NCBI GenBank assembly: GCA_030062745.1
Contig: CP099839.1
Location: 8,097,118 to 8,161,117, forward strand
Reading direction: 5' to 3'
Length of the DNA stretch: 64,000 nt
From: Capitulum mitella
Lineage: Eukaryota; Arthropoda; Thecostraca; Pollicipedomorpha; Pollicipedidae
Under the pieces are notes generated by a model. The model ran no database searches, was not told the DNA's origin, and saw only the letters and a program-made list of their open reading frames with translations. A program made the translations under genes and the position numbers. Shown here piece after piece: positions 38,926 through 52,900 of this stretch. Within the stretch, counting starts at the first letter, position 1, and each line of letters begins with the position of its first letter.

Positions 38926-40582
38926 CACACAGGATACAGACACAGGACGGGCGGCTCCACTTCCTGAGCCTTTGCCGCGGCTCTGTTGAGTGATCTAGTC
39001 AGAGGGGGTGACGCAGCAACGTGCGTGCACGTCGAGCTAACCCGGGCCTGCGTCGTCGGTCGGTGCGTCACCTGGGTGCCGCCGTACGCCGACCAGCCAG
39101 CTGCATAACAGATTAGCCGCCATTTGCAATGTTGATGAGACGGGCACAAGGTCGCGCCTTTGAATACAATGACGACCCGGAGTGGCGCGCGGCGACCGAT
39201 GGACCGCGGCGGCCGGCCGGCTCCCCGCCCGACAGGCCGGACAGTCGGAATCAGCTGTCCGCACGCGGCGGCGGGCGGGCCGGAAAGAGGGCCGGGTCTT
39301 CCGGTAACGTCGTCTCGGAGGTCGCAGCCGGGGACGCAGACGGATGGGCGGGGAGGGCGGCGGGCGTAAAAACGGCCTGCGTCCAAACAGACTCACCCAC
39401 GCGCGAATAGGGACTGTCGGGCGGGCGGGCGTCTCCGGCAGGAAGCAACGGTCGCGATCAAGCGAGATGCAACGGCCAGCAGTGGCAAACCATCGGCGCT
39501 CGTTACAAACTAGACTGTCACTCCTGAAAAATATCAAGACTTCGGGCTATCTGGACCACATCTTCACACTGTTCATGTCGCCAACCGGGAACCGTAGCAT
39601 GGGCTATTGTTAACGACCTGTGGAAATTACTGCAGTGTAACTGTGTATCTCGTCAGCTCCGAGCTGTCAAACGATGAAGACTTCTGAGTTTTAGTAGACT
39701 ATCCCCGAAAAAGGCATGGAGATTACGAAAAAGCGAGGCTTCACAGAAATGGTTGAAACACAACAGAAGCAGTGAGGGACAAACGTCAAGTTCTAGGTCG
39801 ATGTCTGGAACTTTGCGGTATCCTTGTTGATGCTCTGCGTTTCATGCCGTCAGGCGTACTAAAAACTCCGACCGAACGGATGGGAACGAGAGCGCAAGGT
39901 CAGTCATCCATGTCTCCGAAGATCAGTCGACAGTACGCGAACAGTCAACAAAAACCTGATCAGCCAGCGGCGATTCAACGAAATAGCCAGGCTACTGCGT
40001 CGTACATCGGTCCTGGCTCCCACAGCACCAGCCATGCTGGTGCAAGGGCAGGGGCTCGGTCATCAGCTGAGCCATCTGTCAGCCGGGACTGTCCGGAGAG
40101 CGCAGAGACGTTTCCGACACGTCTTGGACGCACGACGGCTCGCCAGGCGCGGCTGACTCGGGCCAACTCGCGCAGATCTGGCACGTGATCGGAGACACCT
40201 CGTCCGTCTTCCTGTCGATTGGCATTTCGCGGCGTTGGCGCATCAGCTGACTGTCGCCTGCGCTCTCCCCCGCCTGGAGACGCGTTGCAAGGTGACCCCT
40301 GGTCCGGCCGCGGTGGAAGAGGGCATTCACCAGCCGGTTTAATGGCAGACGTCAGGCCGGTAGGCCGGTAAGCTCTGTGGTATGTAAGCAAATGTGGAAG
40401 ATGCGGACCGGTTCGTCGGCAGCAGCTTGCTGGGAACATGAAACAGAGTGCACATCGTGAGACGACGTGCCGCGGCGGCTTTTCACGGACCCATGGCGGC
40501 TCACTCCGCCTTGTTTGTGGCTAGCGGAAGACGAGAGTCATTGTTTTCAAACAAAACTGCACGGCGGCGCACCCAGGATCCT

Positions 40583-40584
<2 letters not shown>
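38926..40584. other. CpG-rich patch at about 39160-39470, no gene recognised
   Basis: Frames up to 166 codons on both strands overlap in GC-rich DNA. None has a recognisable fold or motif. Confidence 0.5.
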
Positions 40585-40632
<48 letters not shown>

Positions 40633-40640
40633 CGCGCGCG
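40585..40640. repeat. Compound (TA)n(TG)n(CG)n microsatellite
   Basis: About 14 TA, then about 10 TG, then 4 CG dinucleotides without interruption. Confidence 0.95.
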
Positions 40641-40779
40641 GAAAGGAGCGGCAATAAGAACGCGTCTTACCAAAACGTCGTTTTCATATGCACTGATAGT
40701 CACCAATTTTAGTTCGTTGTTGAATGACACCCAGTGTTGAATGTTATCGGATTTGACAGCTCCAAGGCAGGGTTCATGT

Positions 40780-41580
40780 TGTTTAGAGGCCCGTGGTGGC
40801 CTGCTTCACATTCCATCACGGATCCCTTATAGGTCAGCAGGAGTCTCTTTACAGGCCAGCAAGGGTCTATGCTGCAGAAAAAAACACAGTGACTTGTTAA
40901 AGAGACCCGTGCTATTTAAAGGCCAGCAGGTTCCCCTTTACAGGACGCCATGGGCCACTTAGGCCGGCAGCTGGAAGAGCTCCTCCAGATGCATGCAGGG
41001 GTTCTTTTAGGAGCCAGTTCTTTACAGGGGCACAAATACAGGCCCACAGAGGGCCCTTTGCGGGTCAGCAAACTGCCCCTCTACAGGCCGACCGGACATG
41101 CTGTTCGCCTGTGGAGCCCGCAGCAGGGGACCACGTTAGAAGCTAGCATTAGGTCATCTAAAGGCCCGTGGGCGTGTCCTTTACAAGCTAGCCCTCCATA
41201 GGCTAACCAGTCACCCTTTACAGGCCTGCGTTGCTCCTTCACAGGCCGGCAGGGGCCCATCTCCGAGTTCGTAGGCGGGCTCTTTACAGGCCAGCAGGGA
41301 CCCCTCTGTGGGCCAGCAGGGAACCTTTCACAAGTTGGCATGTGACCTCTTTATAGGGCCCGCCTACAGTCCCGCAGGGGGCCATCTGCAGGACCTCTTT
41401 TAAAGCTAGTAAAGAACCCTTGACATGTCGGCGGGAGGCCTATCTACAGGCTCATGGTGGGCCCTTCACAGCAGGGCAAGGGTCCTCTGCAAGGCGACAT
41501 GATCTCTCCTTGTAGGCCAGAGCGTGCCTCCTTTAGGCGCCAGCAGGACTCCTTAGCTAGTGAAGCAGTCTAAGCTAGTA
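40780..41580. repeat. Degenerate short tandem repeat (CTTTACAGGCCAGCAGGG type)
   Basis: Many imperfect copies of a unit of roughly 25-30 bp containing TTTACAGGCCAGCAGGG or variants, in one orientation. Short frames inside are by-products of the repeat. Confidence 0.75.
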
Positions 41581-44500
41581 AGTATTCCCTGTAGTAGAAA
41601 GGACTCATAATAATGATGCCTTTGCCCGAGGGGTCCGAAAGCGGTGTAGCCAGGAAATCCATTCGCGCTACACGCGGAGGGGAATCTCCCAGCCAATATC
41701 CGGGGTCCTCCGTGCTGACAGCCCTCTAATTTGGGCTGGAAGGAGCCTCCTCCATTTCAAGAGGGGGTTCTATTCTAGCCTCTTGGGTGTGCCTTTGAAA
41801 CCGTATCATATTCGTCTGCCGGAATCATCGTCCGATTCCTAACGCCACTATGCGGGCAATGGACATAACTAAGAGTACCAGATTGGCCCATAGGTATCGC
41901 TAGCTTACAAGTGGTTCGTGTGCTGGGGATGAGAAGGTACAGCCAGGCCTGTCTACCTTAAAATGAGATTAAGATAGCTCGACCACCATGAAACGGTGAT
42001 TTTGGTCCCTTGACGATGGCTCATTAGCACGGACTGCAAAAGATTTAATGCTAGATAGTAGTCTGCAATACTTTTCATCTTATCCAAGTGTCCCGCAGAA
42101 ATGAAAGATGAATGATAGAAACTAAATAAAACACATTTTCCATCTGGTGTGCCCCAAATTCTTATAAGACGGGCGAGGGCTAGGCCTTGGTCCGGGGAGG
42201 GGAAGGGGAGGCCCAGACTTGAGGTAGCCTCCTCGTTCGGCAGCATACATTCGATTTTCTTTACAGTCAGTTCGGCGAACCCGAGATTTTCCTCAGTGGG
42301 GCATTCCAGGACAAACCGACTAGGCACCTGTCAAAATTAACACACCATATTATAAAACTTTGGCGAAATTTGGTCCGCGGATAATCTGTGGCTGGGATTT
42401 CAATTTTCGCTTCTTAGCTCGGTCGGACAAGCGGTTTTTGTGCTATAACAATTTGAGTTTTTGAGATTTGGTGATTTTTGGCCAAACCCTTGGTGAAATA
42501 ATGTGTATTATTTCAGTAACCAATGAACAAAGTTTCAAAAACTGGGTATTGGTGTGATGAGGTCGTTATGCTGCATCTTTCTGCTATTCGCATTTTCAAA
42601 AATATCTTTTGCTTTTTATTTGGCCTTGAAACGCATTTCCCATGACAAATTTTGAATGTGTGGCCAGTGACTCCGACTGAAAGCTTTGGCAGGCAAAATG
42701 CCCTTCAAAGATTTCTCATTTGTTTCAAGTCGAGAAAAATTCCACATTCTCGGTTTTTAATGTTACAGATTGCACTTCAGTTTCGCGATACTTTCACGGA
42801 AAACGTCCTTGTCGGAAATTTTGCGTTTTTTTGTTTTCTTTCATGTATACGCCACAAGTGCCATAATCTCATATTTATTGTCATCTGTCGCCCGTTGCGA
42901 AGATGTAGTTATATTTTTCTCCACGGTAGATGGCCGTGCCGCATGGCCTTGGCCCACATAACAAGCCACAGGGAAGTGCGTCGCGCGGGTGGAAAAGCGT
43001 TCAAACTCAGTTTACACGAGCGATAATCCGTCGTGGACTCGGACTACGCGGAATCGACGGACGAACGGCAGCGACGGCGGAAAGGGGGGGGGGGGGCAGG
43101 AGGGGCAGTCGCCCCCCAGCCGTCAAGCTGGGGGGGCGAAACTATGTTTTTGCCCCCCCCCCCCCAGAAATTTCGGCCACTGCACTAAGCAAAATCGTAA
43201 AAATCAACCTTTTGCTGTTAAAAAGGTCATTGTGGAAGCAGGGGCGACACACGATAACTGTTTGGCGAAATTTAGTATAAATCCGAAGGTTTTTCAGATA
43301 TGGTAGTCATTAAATTTGATGGCACTCGGCGCCCATTCCAAGACGCGACATTCTGTCGATGATTTCAGGAGTAATCAGCACAAATGTACTCGACAGCTTT
43401 TTGTACCAAACGTGACGTCAATAGAGAGGACTATAACAGTTTTTACGAACATTAATACATGGGCGTATGAACAGGGGAAAAGGGCTAGGGCGGGGCCATG
43501 GCCCACTTTTTGGAGATTTAACATTAGCCCTGTGGGGAAAATTATACTATATTTATTATACATTAGCCCTATGTGTTTTTAGCGTCACTCAGCTTGATGT
43601 ATGTTGAGATTCTTTTTTTGTATACTATGCGTAGTCGTGTTGGGCATGGTACTGATTGTTAATTCCTTGGGCACTTTGGCAAGATGGTTCCGTCCTACAT
43701 GTCAGAAGTTTGGTGCTGGCATCACTACATGATGTGTGTGTGGGGGACAGCCGAAGCCAGGGCCTCGCCTAAGGAATTTCGACTGGGGGGGGGGGGCAGG
43801 TCTGAAAATTTAGTATTCCAATTACACCTACCTACTACGTTGTGTAAAAACGGAACCACGGAAAATTCGCATATACGTTAATGTAGCCCCTAGGAACAAC
43901 ATTTTTGTATTCGTTTACATGGTATTACATTATATATATATATATTACATTATATATATATATTACATTAGTGGTTCGCTACTTGAACCGACTTTTTCAA
44001 ACTATGCATTTTTGCCCTGCGAAAGATAGTTTTTTCCTACTGTAAACCTCGTCATGAGTCATAACTTTGTTTAAGCCAAACCAGCCCTATATTTTGCCAC
44101 AGGTGGCATCATTGACCTCAAGGTGCGGTTTTCGGGTCACATATGTACCAAGAACATTCTTACAGAAGCGGAGCCAAGTCCGCTGGAGGACGTCGTAAAT
44201 GCACAGCTCAGGAGACGAACATGGGTTAGGTAACAATGTGCTGTAACATAATGCATATGACAACCGCATGCGACAGAAAAGAAGGGGAATCGCACATCAT
44301 TTAACATGGTGTAATTTCTTCACAGAACCGGCCCCAATAACTGCGCCCGACTTTATCGAGATTTGTTTTACCAAGTCTTTTTAATGCAATGCTTTAGTCA
44401 TAAAGTCAACTTCCGCAAAACTCGGAGGGACGATCCCATTCTGGCCAAGCTTATGACACATATCACTACGTTGCTGCATTGCTTAACTGGCTGTGTTCCT

Positions 44501-47500
44501 TGTGATGCTAGGAACACCTGAATGATTCACAAGTACACTTTTAGACGTTCTGGTGTCATTCCTATGATACGTGTGGGTTAATACAGTCTTTCTTTGCCCT
44601 ATGTTACAAATTCTGTGACCTGTGTAATGTGCAGCGACCACGTCCCGAACAGGAGCTAAGAATTTCCGAACAGGACTGTCACCGACACTTCTCCCTCAAC
44701 ATGTAACAAGAAGCGCACTACCTTTCCTATGGTAGATTTGCTTTCATCGGCGGGTATCTAGACGAGACTGTGCTCCTATGGGTGTTCCTAGTTTCACAAA
44801 TCGCTAGCGTCTGCAAAGTAATGTGTGGGTAGTTACGAGGGTGGAGGCGATTTCGTGAGATACAGGGACTCCTTGAAATGAAGACATTGTGAAATGTGAA
44901 GAGATACGAAATACTGCTACTCGCAAGTACAAGAGTGTATTTATCTACATGCCGCGTCAAAACCAGTGAACTTACATATGAAGGATTAAAACAACTGAAT
45001 GAAAGATCAATAATGATAGGGATAAGACAATGAACGAACACACCGTAATTGCAAGGAAAAGGCTGTAGACATGTAGACTGCGCGCCACGACCAACTTAGC
45101 CATTCAACACTAGAACATTTGCAGGAAAATCAGCAATGGTTAGGCTAAGAAACTGTCCAAACTGATCACATTTCTTTCATGTCCCATGTCATTTATATAT
45201 GCCTTCTACCACACATCGTTGGTTTCTAGCCCGCGTTTATCTTCGGAACCAGAGATGACACAGTTATTCCACAATATGCCGTATGGTGGAATGTCGAGTG
45301 CACAGTTATTGAAAACGGAATGTCAGAAGCAAAACATTAAACAGGATAGCTATCGACAGACATGAATGTCAAACGGGAAAACTTGGAACGGCAAGATGTC
45401 CAATATGAAAAAATGTCTGATACCTACATTTATCGAAACGGAAAAATATTGCGGGACGAAATATTAGATGAACGAATAATCGCGAGGTTATACTTTATAT
45501 CATCGTATCAGGGAAGGGCATCGCACATGGGCTGGTATGGAATGGCCAACTTTTGCATTACAAACCATGGAGTGGGGCAATATATAACAGCTTGATATCT
45601 CAAAGGATGAAGATTATACCAAGACATGAACCTGATGGCGAAGTGGTCAGGACTTCTGCCTGCCAAAATCACGGACGGAATTCAAGCTCTTTCCAGGTTG
45701 ACTGTCGTTGGCAGATACGGTAAGAAGCGCGGGCCGTCGCCGGAGATCAGCGGTATGTTCAACGATTGTTCTATTCGGGACGCTGGAAAAACGTTTTCTA
45801 GTCCACTGTCATGCGTTATTATAACGTGAAAGATCCTTGGCAACAGGAGTCACAGGTTGTCTTCCAAAGACTACTGGGAAAAGGGGATGGGCACACCAAC
45901 CCTGTACCCTATATCACGTAAAAAGCCAGGATTTTTGCATCCACACCATCATGCCCAGTGGTGCAACCAGGGTATTTGTCTAATCGATTGAGTTCAGTGA
46001 CCCCCTGAGACAGGATGGGCTTTTTCCATTTTTTTTCATTCCATTTTTAGCTAAATAGCGAAGACACCTGGAAGGTTATGTGAAAACCATGGAAAGATTT
46101 CACGACGGTCCTGCTGAGATGTCCCCGTACAGTTTTTGGGAAAAATCAGTGCTCGTGCGTTACTAGGTGTCCGTATTGCGATATCATTCACTTAACTATT
46201 TATCCGATGCGTTATTGATCCCCATCCCGACATTTTGTCATTCAGTCATCAGTCATTTGGTACAAGGCAGGTTGGTGTTTATACAGTTTCGATATTTATA
46301 GTGAACATTGTACATTTGATGTTTTCTCATTCCATGCTTTGTTCGACGAAATAATTGCTTTTCCACCTCAAACCCTACATTGATATCCGGCATTTCGTAT
46401 TTCCCCGTTCAAAATTTCCGCCCGCCGTTATTCGTATTATTCGATGTTTCGGTTCGTTGACTGTAATCGAACAAGTCATCCCAAAGTGTTTGATTACGCT
46501 TCTAAGAAAGTGACTGATTTTAGGACACTATGGCTTCAAAATCGCACCAAGAGATGCTATAGGCCATGTGGGATGAAATATCAGGTCATTTTGCATGTCA
46601 GTGAGCTGTAAGCTTATTTAAATGCTTGGCTAAAACGAGCTTATGCTTCACGAGAAGGCAGTTAATTGCGGAAAACCGTCATATTCAAGGCAAAATGCAT
46701 GATTTAAAAAATTAAACTCTTCAGAAGTAGACCGCTTATAGCTACAGCAGTGTTGGTTTACGGGATATGGCTGCGTACAAGACAATTACGTTTTCTGGGT
46801 CTTGTTTTTTTTTGCCTTTAGCTTACTGTCTACCGCGCCCTTTCCCCCTCATAGCTCGACTGCATTGTATTAGGTTTTTTCCCTTTCGTTATCATTGCAG
46901 CATAACAATGGCATCCGCATATGTAATTTCCATACTGCCACCTGTGATTTCATCGCACAAAGAAATTTTTTTGCGTTTTGACATTTTCCAGTTGCTCTGC
47001 ATTTGGGAAAATCTTATGCGACCACAGAAAACTCGGTATTTATTATGCGTTTCTGCAATGACTTGGCATTTAAAAAAGCTACTTCTCCGTAGAAAACCTG
47101 TTTCATATTTAATGCTTTTGAACATTGCAGTTGTCCTTCACCCCCCAGTTACCTGGTATTTGCCTTGACGGAAGGGGCTGACAACTCCACTGCGGGGCTG
47201 AGTCCCCCAGTTAACATGGTAGACAAAGCTGCTTTGACAAGTGCTTCAGATAATGACTGCGTTCTCGTGTGGCAGTCCGTAAGAGCAATGTTACTGAGCT
47301 TCGACTTATAATTCAGTGTTGCGCCGGGAAACTGTTTTTCAACCGGTTACAAATATACGTTATAATAATGTTGAATTCGTGTAGTAAACGCAAACAACAT
47401 AAGAGATAGAAGTTTCCATCACTCGCCATTATGCAGACGGATGCCCAAGGGCAGACTTGAAAAATGTCAGTGGGTACAGGCCTGCAAAAATCCATGCATT

Positions 47501-48578
47501 TTAGAGTTCGCAAGTGTACACCAGCGCCAAAACATGGGGAAAAATTTGTTTGTTTAACGAAAAACTGGGCGATAGCAAAAAGAACGAAATTTAGTTATTT
47601 TTTGTGAGGGGAGAAAGTAACCCAAATGAGATCGGCCGTTGATCCGATAGAGCTTGCCCCACCCCCAGCCGAAAATGAATTCCACCGTCCCAGCCAAAGG
47701 ATATTACTGGTATTAAAGGTGCAGCCAATGCGGGACGGGGGGCCAGCCCCTCATGCCCGCATTTTTTGTGAAAACCGTTGCACATCGTCTTCCCGGCAGG
47801 CGGTTTTCATATGATTTCAGTTCACACTGAGCTTCCCGCTCAAGAAAATCCTGACTGCGCCCGATTGGCAAGGAAATTCATGCCAATATCTTGACGCGTT
47901 CATGAGTTTTTTTATGAAAAAATTACTGTAAATGCATTATCAGAGTCACATTTTAAGGTACCATGAATTTCTTTTCCATGCCAAAATCGGCCACAGCTGA
48001 TAACAATTTATGCCGCATCGCTCAGTCTCAGTAATGACTGGACGGCGTTGCATGAAACAGTTCATCACTTACCGCTTGGATGTACCAATGACCAATGAAC
48101 GCTAAAGGTAAGTTGCTGCCCGACGAAATCACAAACAATCCTTCGTATAATTGGCACCAATGTAAAGAATGTACCATCCTGTTTCTAACCATACTTTCCA
48201 CTACTTGATTTTCTAAAAAAATAAGAACAAAATCGTAACAATAACGTACCACTCAGTCATACCGTGCTGCAGTCGACTGGCGGAAAACAACAATATTTCG
48301 CGGCGGAAAATGTAGTGCCGCCAAGGTTAAGGTTATTGACATCAAGGATGTGCAGAACCTGCATGCATCTTCAACCGATTACTGACGTCATATACACGAA
48401 AATTCTATTCTGTTGCCACAAATTGAACTTGGAGGAACTGCTGAATTATTACGCCGTTATATTATTGTATTAGATAATTGTTGGGATATCTGATATCAGT
48501 ATTACTACATTATGACGTTTAATACTCGTTAGCTTACATTAGGTTGCTAGGTTGGGTTGTGCTGGGCTAGGTTAGATA
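41581..48578. other. 7 kb without a recognised gene
   Basis: The longest frames (42652-43026, 46767-47168) have no signature. At 43080-43170 long G-runs and C-runs form a strong hairpin, much like the ends of the TTAA elements, but no element boundaries were identified. Confidence 0.55.
43926..43971. repeat. (TA)n with TATTACAT spacers
   Basis: A unit of 20-odd bases, TATTACAT followed by a TA run, is repeated twice with a third partial copy. Confidence 0.9.
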
Positions 48579-48675
48579 AGGTTAGGTTAGGTTAGGTTAG
48601 GTTAGGTTACGTTACGTTAGGTTAAGCTAGGTTAGGTTAGCTTAAGTTAGCCTCCTATGTTAGGTTAGGGTAAAT
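48579..48675. repeat. Interstitial TTAGG (arthropod telomere-type) repeats
   Basis: Six consecutive GGTTA pentamers at 48579-48609 are followed by degenerate ones (GGTTACGTTACG, GGTTAAGCTAGG) to 48675. TTAGG is the usual arthropod telomere unit. Here it is internal, about 1.1 kb upstream of C1QBP. Confidence 0.85.
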
Positions 48676-48839
48676 TTTTATTTATTGTTTTATTTCACTT
48701 CCTAATATTTTCCAGTTTTGCCCCGTGATTTCTTTTCAGATATTTTATTTCATTGCTTTTTATTTTTATTTTGTATTTTTGAAATTGCAACTTCACTTTT
48801 TCATCTTTGTAATTTTTTTACTTTTAATTACTATTGTTG

Positions 48840-48870
48840 TTTGTTATTATTACTATTATTATTATTTTAC

Positions 48871-48917
<47 letters not shown>
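48840..48917. repeat. (ATT)n microsatellite
   Basis: An ATT triplet tract, uninterrupted from about 48873 to 48917 and imperfect before. It sits in strongly AT-rich DNA 0.9 kb upstream of C1QBP. Confidence 0.95.
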
Positions 48918-48918
<1 letters not shown>

Positions 48919-49771
48919 CAACGATTTTAAAGATAATTTATATCGTAATAGTTATTACCCCAACCTTTTTTATTACTCTTGATTGGACCTTGAGTCCGAC
49001 CAACGACCAATCAGCGTCGAGATCTCACGTAAACAAACTATTTAACGCAGAAATGTCAAAAATCCCTCCGCGAGCGTCTGGCGGTTTAGCATACCAGTGA
49101 CGTCGCAATCTGTTTAGGGGGGAAAAATGTGTGCTTCAGGTTTTTTCGGCTGAAATCGTAAGTAGTACTTATCAGTGTTGCATTTGAAGCGCCGTGCAAC
49201 CACTACTACGATTATATTCCCTCGAAGTAAGCGCTCGGTCAAAATCTTACTGTGGACCGTTTTCCCTTAAAAGGTCTTCAGTTTTACAGGAATTCATTCG
49301 GCCGTTCCCGAGATACGCAGCATTACATTATGGTAAACAATGAAGCACCATCCACCCGCGTAGATGCATTACTAACAACTAATAACGACTAACAATATTT
49401 TTGACCAGTTTTAAGGTCAAGGTGATGAGCTGACGTCATCAGATGAAGAATAATGACAAAATTATTAATAAAAATCGTATGGTGAGGTTTTTATAGAGTT
49501 TCACCAATCTTTTTCGAAGATGACAGAAAATCGGACTATGCGGTATCTGGCCATGGCAAATCCGTAGGCCATGGGAATAGGATTGAACTACCCATCACTA
49601 TTTTTTCGGAAACAATTTTAGACAAACCCCGCGTATCTGAGACATTTTCGTGCATGTTGCTGCCACCAGGCAACGGTCAAACCGGCATTCAGCAAGTCTT
49701 ATTGTGAACACCTTTGGCTAGTCAGCGTTCTGAGAGTTGCTGGGAACGTTGTTTGCTTGTATTAACTTAAC
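48918..49771. promoter_or_regulatory. Upstream region of C1QBP; no defined promoter element
   Basis: This is the DNA between the ATT tract and the C1QBP start codon and presumably holds the promoter and 5' UTR. No TATA box is apparent near the ATG. CCAAT occurs at about 49009 (GACCAATCAGCG), too far away to assign. The transcription start cannot be placed from sequence alone. Confidence 0.3.
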
Positions 49772-49964
49772 ATGGCGTCAAATGTTATGGGCAGAATAAG
49801 TAGGCCACTGGCCAGGATTGTGTCAAACACGAGTCAGGTAGTGAAGAACATTTCAATCTCCGGACATGCGCAGACCCGATGCCTTGCTGCTGGACTCACT
49901 AACCGGCCATTCCTCTTCCCTGGCAATGCAAGACTTATTCCAGCGAGATGCCTGCAGAGCACAG
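49772..49964 (+). CDS. C1QBP: C1QBP exon 1 (mitochondrial presequence)
   Basis: The exon holds the initiator ATG and 64 codons plus one base. The splice donor is GTAGGT directly after ...CAGAGCACAG. The peptide is basic, Ser/Arg-rich and lacks acidic residues, which fits a cleaved matrix-targeting signal. The presequence is not conserved in sequence across animals, so this exon rests on its ORF, its composition and the donor rather than on motif identity. Confidence 0.85.
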
Positions 49965-52900
49965 GTAGGTGAAGTTGTTGTCACATGTGTTCAGTAGAAA
50001 GGAAAAAGTAAGCGGTTGGTCAGCCATAAGGCCATGTGGGTACTTTCAGCTTGATTGCAGAAATGATTTTCTTACTAGGAAATCTTGTTAAGACATCTTC
50101 ATTTGGTTTGGAAATAACATTGTGCTCCTTTGCATAAATGTATTGTTCTTGTTCTTGTTGATATGTACATATGCCTCACATTTAGTATCCAGATAATGTT
50201 ACTTAGTACTGGATATTTTGGTAGTGTCATATATGTGATTGGATTCAAGTACTTGGATAGCATGATGTTGAGGATCATAGACTGTACTGTGTTAAGTAGA
50301 GTTGGTGTTGTAGGCTTCAGCCCATATGTCTGAACTCATATAAACCAATGCCATGGAAAGACTGATTTTACAGCTTGAATTTAGCCTGCCATTACAGGTA
50401 CCATGCAAACATGTTATGGTAGACATGACGGTAATCCTTTAGAAGCGCACGCCATAAACCAAGCACACTGGATGACACATATACGGCGCGCACAGCAAAA
50501 GGAGACATCAGCTGTTGCAAGAAACAACAACATTATGCACTGGAGCTCCAGGGTCATGGATCACCTGCTATTCGCTAACCTAACCTAACCTAACGTTTTG
50601 AAAAGGGAAGGCGTTCCAGAATGCAGTAGCCAAAAGATAAGCTAGTATATGCCTACTGTGTAAAACAAGAGCAAATAGTAAGTGATCTACGACCCTGGAG
50701 CTCCAGTGCATAATGTTGTTGTTTCTTGCAACAGCTGACGTCTCCTTTTGCCACGCATGCCGTACATGTGTCATCCAGTGTGCTTGGTTTATGGCGTGCA
50801 CTTCTGAAGGATTGCCGGCATGACCCTGTATTGGCCAGCTACCAGCTACAAACTTGTGGGGCAAATATGAAGTGTCTAGATGATTCAAACCAGTCTTACC
50901 AGGACATGGAGACAAATACTTTACCCACTAAGCTCAGTAACTCAGTCTGTACTGTAGAAAGGGTCTAGCTTCCATACTAACTGGCACCAGAGATAGAGGA
51001 CAGGGGCATTTTTTGGAATATTGTTAACATCTGCACAGTGTATGGTGAAGCACTAAGTGCATGGGCAGGAGATAAATTTGAATCCCCTAAGGTGTTGAAA
51101 ATGAACATGGCCACCACCAAATTTAAAGGATGCAGCTGGAGATGAACTCTTAGATGTTTGCTGTTTCTAGAATGTGACTTGATTGGTCAAATGAAGTCAG
51201 AGAGTCAGATCTGGTACAGCTCATCAGCAGGGTTGGAAATTTGGTTTTGATCTTGATGTCAGAGTATCATTATTGCTTTGGAACACAAAATTTGACAAAC
51301 AGTAATGCTGGTTTTAGGAGGCATTCTCAGTATAAGTCTGTTATGACATCATACCTGCTTTTTACTGAAAGGAGGCACAGTCATTTGCTTGCAGACTTAG
51401 AAATTTTTCAGCACACTTTTAATGTCACATTCTTGGAATGGATGGACAAGGTCAAACTTTTGGAGTATAAAATGTTGTTTTTTTAGCACATATTTTCTGG
51501 TGTTCTTCAACACCAAAAAACAACACATTTTCTGACCCTGCTAATCATTGTTGCTACTGCCATGAATACCATGGGCCACATTGCTAAAAGGTATGGAGCC
51601 ATTTTTGTTGGAAACAATAACTCACAATAGATGTATGTAATATGATACCCATGGCTCATTACTCATGCTTAAAATGTGACTAGCTCAATTTCAGCCATAT
51701 GGCTAACTTCATTGTCATGTACCATGCTGTACAGCCTTGCAGCATAAATTCTGGTGCTAAATTGAAATTGGGCAACACCTGAAAAATATCTCACAGGCCA
51801 GATTTCTGCTGTGAAGGATGCCTAAAGTCATTGAGGTCAACACTAGGCTAGTGACTTAAAGTGACCTCAAAAAAGTGAAAGGAGTCTGGCATTTTTGGAC
51901 CCAGAAGGACCAGAAATACCCAGAAGTCTGGCATTTTTGGTTTCTGTTGCATCGTCTGCCACATTACCATGAATACCATACAGAACATTGCATAAAATCA
52001 TGTAACATCATGTGATGTGACATTCATTCTGCATCATGAAATTCGAATCCCAATATTTTTTTGCGTAAGTGGCAAGAGTTTTTTTTGGGAGGGGGGACAG
52101 AAATAATAGTGCTGAGGTAGTAGAGGCTGTAGAGGAAGAAGGTTTGATTACAGTATCATTTGCGATCATGATAAGTGTACCCTCATTGAATATGAACAAC
52201 ATATTTCAGAAGTTTAAATCAGGTCATCGAATGGGATTACGTTATACCTGGAAAGTGATTTTTTGCTGTATTTTGCAACTTCCAAAGCAAATATTGTACA
52301 TTCTGAGACTGGAAACTGATTAAATTATATTCAGCTGTGTATCTAAACATTCAGTTTAAAATGTGACATGACCCCAAGTCATGTTGCATTTTAAAATGAA
52401 TAAATTACATAAATAATGTAAATTAATAGAATACATTTCTCGATTATTTTATTTATATTTATTTGTATTTATTTGTATTTTATTGCATTTATTTGTATTT
52501 ACTTCATTTGTTTTTTTTTTTTTGGAAAATGCTCCTAGTGGACGTGGCCTACATCAGTGGCCAGAAGAAACCATCAATTTAAAAGCAACCCTAAAAACAA
52601 CAGTCAGTCATCTGTTGGAATGATGGCTATCTAGGACCACAGCGAAGACCAACCAAACATCACAAACACATGGAACAAAGGCAGTTGTGTTGCACTATGC
52701 GAATTAAATTAGATGCAAAGTTCCCACCAAATATGGTTGAACTTGTAAGAACATTTTTATTTGCATTTTTGATGAACTGAGTAGAATTTTACTTGGGTTT
52801 GAGCTTGAACGTTGCTGGCATTGGTCATGTCCACGATTCATTTCTCGGGTATTTGTGGAATGTGAGTGATATGTAATACATGCATCCTTATTGTGATTAA

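Noticed and set aside
39037-39537. 166-codon minus-strand frame
   Set aside because: GC-rich composition artefact overlapped by frames on both strands.
50403-50915. Conserved short protein encoded in both arms of the intron 1 inverted repeat
   Set aside because: The similarity is at the DNA level over the whole arm; there is no evidence of coding constraint.
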